64,000 nucleotides of DNA, from contig JAWNZC010000237.1 in assembly GCA_035771165.1 (NCBI GenBank), positions 186,001 to 250,000 of the forward strand, in the 5' to 3' direction. The number at the start of each line of letters is the position of its first letter. The stretch's first letter is position 1. Of this stretch, positions 48,801 to 60,800 are shown piece after piece. A program made the translations under genes and the position numbers. The stretch comes from Paragorgia papillata. Taxonomy: Eukaryota; Cnidaria; Anthozoa; Scleralcyonacea; Coralliidae. The notes beneath the pieces are model-generated. The model was not told the origin of the DNA, did not search any database, and was given only the letters and a program-made list of their open reading frames with translations.

Positions 48801-51800
48801 ATTACATCACAGTTACAGTTAAATTACATTACATTACATTACAGTTACATTACAGTTACATTGCAGTTGCATTACAGTTACAGTTACATTACAGTTACAG
48901 TTACAGTTACATTACATTACATTACATTACAGTTACATTACATTACATTACATTACAGTTACATCACATTACATTACATTACAGTTACATTACAGTTACA
49001 TTACAGTTACATTACATTACAGTTACATCACATTACAGTTACATTACATTACATTACAGTTACATTACAGTTACATTACAGTTACATTACAGTTACATTA
49101 CAGTTGCATTACAGTTGCATTACAGTTGCATTACAGTTGCATTACAGTTACATTACAGTTACATTACAGTTACATTACAGTTGCATTACAGTTGCATTAC
49201 AGTTGCATTACAGTTGCATTACAGTTGCATTACAGTTACATTACAGTTACAATTACAGTTGCATTACAGTTGCATTACAGTTACATTACAGTTACATTAC
49301 AATTACAGTTACATTGCATTACATTATATTACATTACATTACATTACATTACATTACATTACATTGCAGAATCATCCTCAGAGAAACATGAGAAAAACAT
49401 TTTCATGATTATCTTACACTGCTAAAGTCAACCGAAAAATTCGGCTGACTGGAGTGGGATTTGAACTCGCGCATCGAATTTTTCGGTTGACTTTAGCTAT
49501 GTAAGAAAATCATGAAAAATAACCCATTACAACATCTATATATCTAACAACTATATATATCTATATAACAACTATCTTGAATTTCTAATCTTTTCAGAAT
49601 TTCACTCTAACGAGAGATGGTTGTGGTATTACTCGTATTGAGGATCTTTCAGCACGTGATATGGAGAAAGTGCGCTCTCTTGCACTCATTGAACTGACAT
49701 CATTGTTTGAAGTCAATAAACTGGTGTTTAATCGCAGAAAACCAACCAAGAGGAAAACAAAAGGTGAAAATCTACTTTGATCTTAACCTTATCTACTATA
49801 GACTGAGCTTTTCTTAACCAAATGAAAAGGTGGTAAACTGCTGAGATTTCTAGCATCCTTATAAACACAACAAACAAATTAACAAGCAATGTACGAGAGC
49901 TAGGGTAACCTAGCCTGCGTCGCAGCCGGACGTGTTTTGAAATTGAAACCCGATATAGTCCGTCTGCGGACCTGCGACCAAATTCGTGTTCTGGACGCCT
50001 GCACGTTTGGATTAGCAATGCTCTTCGTTTTCTTCAGCTTCTCAATACAAATACGACAGATGAAACAACTCGTACGCCTTCAATTAAACGCGAGACTTTT
50101 TGGCTTCAAATGACATCAAATTGTCCACGTCCAGCTCCATTAAAAATCTCTCGTGAATCTTTTTTAATCCTTTTAGAATATACATTACATGTCGCTTGAC
50201 TAATCACGTAGCGCCGTATAACAACAACTGACGACAAGCGCCGATTACAAGCGATTATAAAAAACCTTGCAAACTCGCAGGGAGTCAGAACACGAATTTG
50301 GTCGCTGGTCCGCAGACGGACTATATCGGGTTTCAATTTCAAAACACGTCCGGCTGCGACGCAGGCTAGGGTAACCCTACCCCTTGTAAACAGGCCCTTG
50401 GGCTAATTTTGGCGCAGATACATGTACGCATAGCGTACCTTTTGTTTAGCAATGAAATACTGACATTTCGAGCGGAGCCCTTCATCAGAGTTAGGGGGGT
50501 AGTCCTTACGGTCAATATCTTCAAAAGTATTATATGTACAGTATCGCAAGGAAAGAAGTAAGCTTGTAAGCAATATTAAATCTATACCATTTTTTTGTTA
50601 AATAACGACAAATATCGTCTGTGTCATGAATAAACTAAGTCGGTTAGTTATATATATTTCTCAAACTCATTAATAATTCATGAGGAAAACACAAAGGAAA
50701 TCAGTACCGTGTCGGTGGTTTGGATATCGGAGGAAGAAATTACATAAATTAAGTAAACTTTTACCTTGAATTTCTCTTAAAATACTGATTTGTTTGAGAT
50801 GCTATATCATACACTCGGAGGAGTGTTTCATCAGGATATCCAAACACTTCGAAGTTTGTTCAAAAACCTCTGCTTCGCCTCGGTTTTCAACAAACGTCTC
50901 AGTGTTTGGATATCCTGATGAAACACTCCTCCTCGTGTATGATATATTACATATATATATATATATATATAATATAATAATATAAGGGCTTTCAAACTCA
51001 GGAAATTGTGGGCGTGGTTATTCGTGCGGGCAAAACTTATTGGGCGCGCGATTATGTTTTATGTAAACAGAGTGGAAGAAATTAAAGTGCTTTGTTATAA
51101 GGATCGACAACAATTTAATGCCATGATGAAAAACTTTAGAAGTGGTTAATATTGAAAAATCATTTGTAACTTTTATGTAAAAACGGTAGTAAGCTAGGAA
51201 ATTTTACGTTATTATTTAGTACGGAGCAAGATTTTTCAGAATCACTGTTCGTGATGTCTTCTTGTCCTGGAGAAGTTGGAAGCCTGAATTGCTCACATGA
51301 ACTGGTTTCTTCCTACAAACTTTGCTGATAGATATATTCTTCTACACCTTCTTCAATCTTCGAAATTCGCTCTTTCACGGGAAAGTTTATTAAAATGTGC
51401 GATGCAAATTTTGGCTGCCATTTTGCGTGTTAAAATTGCGTGATCTCACGTGGGTGACGACTCGTTCCCAGGGGGGACGCGTACGAAATGGCGGCTATCA
51501 CTGTTTTTTTCTCTGCATTTTCGACGTTTCCCCAACAAGGTGTTTTGTAACAACAGTGAATTTTCATTTGACAGAAGAGTTTGAGGCTGAAATAGTGATA
51601 ATAATGTTCGCCAATTTCCAAAAATTCGAGAATTGGTGTCGCTCCGTTCTCCTTGAAATTCAAACTTTGGGCGCGCGGTAAATCGCGCACCCAGATTCGT
51701 CTGGGCGCGTGTGGGCGCGCGTGCGATCGCTCGCCCCCAGTTGAAAGCCCTGTAAATCTTTTTGCTCTTTATGTTTTAGAGCACGGGATATTTGGTGTTC

Positions 51801-54800
51801 CTCTTCTCACTCTTATTCAAAGAGATCGTGGTGACAATCCTAAATTTAACACTCCTGTCATCCTGGAAGAAGTAAGGAAATTTCCACAGTGCTTTTTAGC
51901 CTAGGATCTACTGTATTTTCGGATCCTCTCTTATTTCTCTTTCTTCGCTAATCTTCTTTTACCTGTCTTGTTCTCTCTTGTCCTCGCTTATCCTCCTTTA
52001 TCCTCTCATCTCATCTTCTCTAGTTCTCTTGTCCCTTCTTTCCTCTCTTATCCTTTCTTTCCTCTCTTATCCTTTCTTATCCTTTTTTAAATCTTTTCCT
52101 ATTCTTTCTTTATCCTCTCTTACCTTCTCTTATCCTCACTTATCCTCACTTACCTTCTCTTATCCTCTCTTAACGTCTCTTATCCTCACTTAGCCTTTCT
52201 TATCCTCCTTTATCCTCTCTTATCCTCCTTTATCTTCTCTTATCCTCTCTTACCTTCTCTTATCCTCACTTAGTTTCTCTTATCCTCTCTTACCTTCTCT
52301 TATCCTCTCTTACCTTCTCTTGTCCTCCTTTATCTTCTCTTATCCTCACTTGGTTTCTCTTATCCTCCTTTATCTTCTCTTATCCTCACTTAGCTTCTCT
52401 TATCCTCCTTTATCTTCTCTTATCCTCACTTAGCCTTTCTTATCCTCCTTTATCTTCTCTTATCCTTTCTTACCTTATCTTATCCTCACTTAGCCTTTCT
52501 TATCCTCCTTTATCTTCTCTTATCCTCTCTTACCTTCTCTTATCCTCATTTAGCTTCTCTTATCCTCTCTTACCTTCTCTTATCCTCTCTTACCTTCTCT
52601 TATCCTCACTTAGCTTATCTTATCCTCCTTTATCTTCTCTTATCCTCACTTAGCTTCTCTTATCCTCCTCTATCCTCTCTTATCCTCACTTAGCTTCTCT
52701 TATCCTCCTTTATCTTCTCTTATCCTCCCTTAGCTTCTCTTATCCTCCTTTATCTTCTCTTATCCTCACTTAGCTTCTCTTATCCTCCTTTATCATCTCT
52801 TATCCTCACTTAGCTTCTCTTGTCCTCCTTTATCTTCTCTTATCCTCACTTGGTTTCTCTTATCCTCCTTTATCTTCTCTTATCCTCACTTAGCTTCTCT
52901 TATCCTCCTTTATCTTCTCTTATCCTCACTTAGCTTCTCTTATCCTCCTTTATCTTTTCTTATCCTTCACTTAGCTTCTCTTATCCACTCTTATTGTCAT
53001 TAATTCTCTCTTTTTTCTCTTACCCTCTTTTATCGTATCTTATCTTATCTTATCTTTTTTTATCCTTTCTTATCACCGCCTATCCTCTTTTTCCTCTCCT
53101 ATTCTTTCTTATTCCCCCTTATCTTCTCTTAACATAAAACTTAAGTGTTCATTGGTTTATCTCCTCTCTTTTTCTTGCCCAGCATGAACCATCAAACTTC
53201 AATTCCCCCTATATTTTTCTTCTCCATTTTATTTTAGATGATTGCGTTTTTGGAAAACAGTGGTAAGATCAGTCACTACCAAGAACACCACAATGACCAT
53301 GACCAACAATAACAATGATTACAACAATAATGACCACGACAGCGACAATGACGACAACAACAACTGTCTCAAGACTACACTAGCCTGAAGGAGCAGTTTT
53401 AGAATTAGGGAGCTTATAAGCAAGCTAGGACGACGACGGCAATCTAAAGTTCAGTAGAGAGCTTAAGCATATTAGGCGTTGTGACCGGAAGAACAGGAAT
53501 ACAATACAGAGCTACTGAACCGCGTATCCTTTGAAAAGACTTTTTTACCCAAAACAAAGGCTATGAATGATCAAATATCTAAACTGTCAGCTCATAAGCT
53601 TAAATTTCATCTTTATATAAAAATACAGATCCTTTATTTTATATTGTAATGTAATGAAATTATCCCCCTTAAAATACAAGTTTTCTACTTTAAAAGCATG
53701 TCTATTGTAGTAAAACAACGATGACAGGCTTCAACGTTCTGGCAGTTCCCGTCGTCTCAAGAACGTGAAAATGCTCTCAATGACGTCTTGTCTAGAACGA
53801 GGACGGCGTTCACTTTGCTCTTGGGATTTTAAATTGCTCATTATCATTGTTTTGAATGAAAAATGCTATTGAATTAAAACGCCGTCCGTGGCTGTAAAAC
53901 GTCTGTTGCTTAAGCTCTCTAGTATCTAGCAGAAACCACGAATCATTTACGTATTATTGAATACCTAAAGTATGTTTTTCGACATCCTAAAGCTTTAGAG
54001 TTCTAAAAGGATTTTGTGACTAACAGGCTTCGCCGTTCCACGAGTTAACGTTGTCCTGAAGACGTGAGAATAAAATAGAAAAAAAAAATTGCTTCTAGTA
54101 TTGGGGCTTTACGAAGAATAAGACCATTTGTTCCCTTTGGAACATTGCTTTTTATCTACAATTCTTTAGTTCAGCCATATTTCGATTATTGTAGTGTAGT
54201 TTGGGGAACTTGTGGGAAAACTTTATCTGAGAAGTTGCAGAAACTTCAGAATCGCGCAGCCCGAGTGTTGACCTTTTCAAACTATGATACCAATGCTGAT
54301 AGTCTATTTGAAAGTCTAATGTGGAATAATCTAAGTACACAACAACAAATCCAAAAAGCCTTGATGGTCTTTAAATCTTTAAACGGTCTTATCCCACATT
54401 ATTTACGTTCTAAATTTTTGAATCGTAGCGATATAACTTCTTATTCACTACGAGACTCTGTGAACAAACTAGCTGTTCCTTTACCGCGCACCAACTATTT
54501 TAAGAATAGTTTTAGCTATAGTGGTGCCGTCCTTTGGAACAGCTTACCTTGTGAGGCAAGGCAAGCTAACTCTCTGAACGAGTTTCGACAGTTATTGAAT
54601 TCTTATATTGAAGATGGGCACGGCATTCATGGAAAACAGGTTTAATTAATAATAGCATGTATTAGTGTATTAGCAATAGATTGTATTAATGTATTTTGTA
54701 TGATTTCAACATTTTTGTATATAGTTTTAGACACCTGATGATTTTACCGTGGGTAAATAAAGTAAAGGAAAAAAAAAAAAAAGAAAAAAAAGAATGATCT

Positions 54801-57800
54801 GAATAACGTTGTATGTAGAACGGGAATGACGTTAAAGCCCCGCACAGACGACCAAGTTTTCCTTGACAAGTTTTTCCTTGACAAATTTTATTTGTTCGTG
54901 TGTACGACACAAATTGACAAGTTTTAACTTGACAAGGAGCCTTGTTCAAAAGCTGGTCATGCCAGCTTTTGAACAAGGAAATTTGTTCGTGTGTATAGTC
55001 GAGTCAAGGAAAACTTGACAAGATCATCTCCTAAGCTTATTACGCGATCATTGCCGTCAAGGAAAACTTGTCCAACCGTACACACGAGAAATTATAACTT
55101 GTCAAGGAAAATTGTTGGGGAAAAACGTGTTCATTGTACACACGAGCAAGGAAAGTTACCAAGAAACTTGTCAAGAAAAACTTGGTCGTCTGAGCGGGGC
55201 TTAAGATTATTCTTGGGACTAAAAACTATTCATCTTCTTTGTTGTGTGAGGATAATTCTATTGTATTAAGGAATAATTGTCCTTGACGTTCGCATTGCCT
55301 TCTATTATATTCAGAGAAACATGAAGAAAAAATCTAGACTAGCAACTCTCTTACATAATGTACTGTACCCGGTAGCTGAAGACTAGGGATGGTGACAGTA
55401 CCTATACAAATCTCCCCCATGAGAACATTAGAAATGGAAGTAATCATGGTATTTCCATTCTAATTCCAATTTCAATTTGTTTAGGTGTAAAAGAGGAAGG
55501 AATCTTACGTGTCCCAGGTTCTGCTGCAAGAATCAGGGTAACTATTTATTCTACTTGTCTTTAAGCTTTTTATTATTATATGGCACGAATTATTTCCGGT
55601 AAAATCACGCGCTGCGATTGGTTGCTGATGTGGCGAGATTTTTCCGTAATGCCCGCAGGCATTATGAAGATTGTTAATGCCCTACGATTGGAAACAAACA
55701 AAAAATCCTAATAAGATACTTTTATTGCCGAAAAACGACGAAAATAAATTAAATAAACGACGATGAACATTATAAAAGTAAATTCTAGTATCCAGACGAC
55801 AAAGAAACAACAGAAAATAACGCTAGTTCAGTGTTTTGACGATGTTAAAGAAAGCGTAGACCAAGAAATACAAGATTGATTTTGAAATAAAATGTGCCAT
55901 ATAATAAACTACTTAACTAGAAGTTACTATCGCAAGGAAGTGCTGCCTGGTACAAAATTGGATAAGGGTGTAAAAGAAAAAAAGCCTTGTGTTTTTAAGG
56001 TTGTTAGTAGTTACTTGTTTAATAGCAGTGGCATTTATACCAGAACCCTGATTATGGCGGACGAGCTGGTGCTTCTCTTGTTGTACCATATTTACAATTT
56101 AATTTATTTATGGATAACAAAACAAAAAGTCAATGATTTCATTTTCAAGTAATAGTCAATTTTATCCATATATTATAACCCTTTTCGAAGGTATTGCCAT
56201 GTTACTATGGCAACACTGAAAACACCTAAACATCAATGGTTTTGTCCATAAATTTCTGATGGCTTGATCAGAAGCAGGTGAATTTATAAATAATACTTTA
56301 AAATTTAAAAAAGGTTTTTTGTAAATTATTTTAATAAATTTAAAAAAAAATTATTTAAAGTTACGGTGGCGCGAAGCTATGAATTTTATCTTCGAGTGGT
56401 GAAAACAATATTTTACGAAGAGGGAAGCAAATGAGTAAAATATTGTTTTAGCCAGAAGAAGATAAAATTCATATCTTCAAGCCAATGTGTAATTTTCTTT
56501 GTATAATAATTATATAGAAACAACACAATAAAAGTTCAATTCGGTTAGTATATCTTTACTAGTGAGGGTATCAAAATGTCACTGTATATTTGCACTCGCT
56601 TCTATATAATAAATTTAAAATGCAATTAAAATATGTAAACACAAAGTAATTGGCACAATGGTTTGCATCAAATTACCTTTAATATGAACATAGAACAATT
56701 ATAACAAATGTGTAAGATATCTGTTTAACTTTAATACATTTAAATGCTAAAATAGCACTTGAATATCAACATTGAAATTGCATGAATATTAACATTAATA
56801 ACGATTACAATAGAAATAACACTTTAAAGAAAAGCTACTCATTATAACAAGTCATGCATGAACTACTATTAGTTTATATAACTAGTAACAATCTATACGT
56901 AGTTATAGATTCTCCTTCAGGCTCAATCATTGCTCAATACTCAATATCTATAATCTTGTTATCGACATTAATTATCAGTGACAGAAATCCCTCACGAGGA
57001 ATGAGATCATTGTTAAAAGCATTCAAGTACATGTTGTCTCCTTGTACTAAGCCATTGTCGATGGTTGTCGAGTTCCACTCGATAACTGGAATAGTTTGTG
57101 CTGTTAACAGCGCCGATAAACTCATGAAAGAACACTGCTTTCCTCGAGACTGGCCACTGAAACCTTCATGGCCTTGATGAATACTTCCACGAGAAAGTAA
57201 AGACATTATGTATTTGTTCTTACCGTGAATTTTCTGTCGAGGAAGAAACTTCGAGAAGCTCTGAATATCGAAGGCAACGTGGTAGCGGAACATGCGCACT
57301 GAGTCCCATCAGCTTATATATGGATGACGTAATGCCGACAGACAAATAAAAATTTAACAAATCGAGATCTGATCGCCTATATATAGCTCGGAAAAAGGAC
57401 TGGGCACGAGGCAACGTCAAGAATAGTGAGCTGCCTCCCTTCGGTCGGCAGCAATAACCTCGACCGTTCGGTCTTTACGGTAAAATATTAAACCTCGGTC
57501 TTGAACGTATTAACCTCGCTATCGCTCGGTCAACACAGCAAGACTTCGGTCTAATATTTTACCGTAAAGACCGAACGATCGAGGTTATTAAGTAATTATT
57601 ATTGTTCTTTTTTCTAATACTCAGTGCTATGAGTAACTTCGTTACAAGTAACTAGTTACAGTAACTAGTTACATTTTTAAGTAACTGAAACTAGTTACTT
57701 TTTCTGAAGAAGTAACTGTAACTATAACCAGTTACTTTTTGAAGAAGTAACTATAACTAGTTACTTTTTTAAAGAACTGTAACTAGTTACAATATTTGGT

Positions 57801-60800
57801 TTAAAAATGTGACTAGTATAGTTACTGATATTCAGTTGAGGATGTCATTCTTTCTTGATAAAAATGGTTTTGATATAATAATAAAGGTACATTATATACA
57901 CATTTGACTATTTCTGCTTAGTGACAACTATATTTAGGCATTTAGCTGTAAAAACATAATTATGGTACTGGCATCTTAAAACCAGTAATTTCTTTGTTGA
58001 TTCTAGTAACACGGACAAAGGAATGTAACTTTGTAACTAGTTACAAAATTTTTGAAGTAACTTTGTAACTGTAACTGTAACTAGTTACTTTCTTTTCATT
58101 GTAACTTTTATCGGTAACTAGTTACTTTTCTAACGATGTAACTGTAACTAGTTACAAAACGTATGTATGTAACTAGTTACAAAAATTATGTAACTTTTAC
58201 AGCACTGCTAATACTGAATGCATGCTTATATTTTAGAATATTCGTGAAGAGATTGAAGAGAAATATCCAGAGAGACTGTTTTCATGGAGCGGTTGTAAAC
58301 CACACGATGTAGCAGCACTGTTGAAACAGTTTCTCAGGTAAAATGCTTTCTTTAACCTGCTGCTCTGAAGTGTCAGAAAAGTTATACTTTTACTATAAAG
58401 GACTTACCTATACAAACTCATGTTTTGAAGAACTCTATCTGATAACATAACCTGAATATTCTTTCAATCCAGTGATCTATATATATGCTTTCGGTGTAGG
58501 CAAATAATTCCTCTGCTCTCAACTGCCAAATCGCAGTATGTTAGGGGGTGTTTACATGAGGCCAGCCTGAACTCGGACCGGTGTCGCAGCGGATTTGGAC
58601 CGGTCCAAATCTCCTAGTAGATTTGGACCGGGGGGTCCAAATCTACTAGTAAATATGGACCACCGTTGGCGGATTTGGACCCCCCTTTTTAAACACTTTT
58701 TATACCCAAAACAACCTAGAAAACGATGAATATGTTACATTCATTCATTTTCATATCCAAAGCCAGTTATAAACCTCACATAGTCGAGCTTATTGTGTTG
58801 CAATAGCGAATAAAAAACATTGTTGGGCGACATTTTCGTAGTTCGAAAATTTGGTTCGTTGACGTACATGCATCAAATAAAATTCTATTGCCAGTAACAT
58901 TATCTAAATTCAAAAATCTTAACACTGTGTTATTAAACTGAGTAAGTACTACAAAAAACTAGAAAGTTACCAAATGGAAAATATGTATACAACTACAAGG
59001 ATAAATAAACATCGCTAAAAATGGAGAGCGTGGAGATCGCTTTTACTAACTCTGGTAGTGGTTTCTATTTTACGGTTTGTGTTCTTTATCACTAATATAA
59101 AGTGACAAAAAAACTCAGACTGTTGGCTATTATGAATTTCGTTTATATTATTGTGTTCACACTACATATATTTAACTTTTGGAGGGGGGTCCATATTTAC
59201 TAGTAGATTCCGGGGTCCAAATCTACTCCCCGGGGATCCAAATCTACTAGGAGATTTGGACCGGGGTTCCGAATTTAGGGAGGTCCAAATTAACTGGGAC
59301 ACCTGCCTGAATTTAGCATTTAGGTGTTTGTTTACGTGAGGCCGGCCTTGAAACTATATAGGCTTGGTTTCGCTGTTACTTCAAGATTTATGTCAATTGC
59401 CTTACAGCTCGTGACCGCAGGAGAATCATTATTTTCTGTGGGTTTGACACCAATCTCATTTGAAACAACGTATTGAGTTTGAGAGGTGACAGTGCTTCAG
59501 TTCGATCTAGCAGGCGACCTGAGATTAGGCCGGCGTGAACTGAAAACCGGACTCATGAAAACGATCTACAGTAAAAACACTACAACCGACTCGAAATCAG
59601 TCCGGCCTCGTGTAAACACCCCCTATACTCAGCTTTATTAACCCATTCCTGCCTGAGCGGGTCCTTTTATTGTTTTACTCTGTCTAATGCCAGATGCTTT
59701 TACTTGTCAAACCCTCAGACATCTTAGACCCCATTTACACGATGCCGGTACAATTTGAAAACGGAACAAAATCATGCCGTTTAGGTCTTGCGTTTACACG
59801 ATACCGGCACAAAAATGACATGAAAACGGCACAAAATGAAGACGGGTTCCTTGACGGCATGAAACACTAACCGGCATCGTGTAAACGCCCGTGCCGTAAC
59901 AGTTTGATGACGGTAATCACGATATACACGACCACAGTATTCGGGTCAGCAGTATTCACAAAGTCTTCTCAATTCTCATTGGAAGAGAATACTCGCATGC
60001 TAATCCGTCATTATATTATACCGGCACCGTGTAAACGCAAGACTTTTTGGCCTGTATTTACACACCGGCATGATTTTGTTCCGTTTTCAAATTGTACCGG
60101 CATCGTGTAAACGGGGTCTTAGGCAGCAATAAATTAATTATTTCATGACTTATCCGTTACAGAGAGCTGCCTTTTCCGCTTCTTACTTATGAATATCAAC
60201 CAACATTCGCGTCAGTTGAAGGTAAGAATAGAGCGTTTTCATCTGACGTCACGGCGGCCATATTGGTGTACCAAAACAATGAAATGGCGGCCATATTGGT
60301 GTATGGTATGGGAATTAGCTCTTTCTTATTCAAATATTTCGTATTGTTTCACCACCCCAATGGGGCCACCGATCACGTGAGTGAAAACGCTCAATAGTTG
60401 TGTTACCAATGAAATAAAAACAGCAGGATTTATGCACAAACTGATTATCTTCTTAATTCTTTGAACGTTTTCATGGCGATAATGTAATATCATAGTTAAT
60501 AGAAACATGGTTTGGGAGCTCAACAAAAGTCATTATTTTATGTTTTTGTTCAGGTTTATGGAAATTTGTGCACTTTCACGGTTACTGAACGTATTGTGTT
60601 TTCTGTATAATGAAGCAATCATCCAATAGCAACGTTTGGGTTCAATCACTCAACCGTACTGTTTAAATATTAGGGACTTTAAGATTCAGACAACGGACTA
60701 CGGCTACGGTAGAAAGTTTAACAGTGGTATTAAATGATGGTGTATTTATACATTCAAATTTCAAGATACATTATCGCACGGACTCGCCTTGTTCTTAAAT

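Noticed and set aside
48207..49408. 394- and 373-residue ORFs of YITLQLHY words
   Set aside because: Translations of the TTACA/CAGTTACAT array in RhoGAP intron 5.
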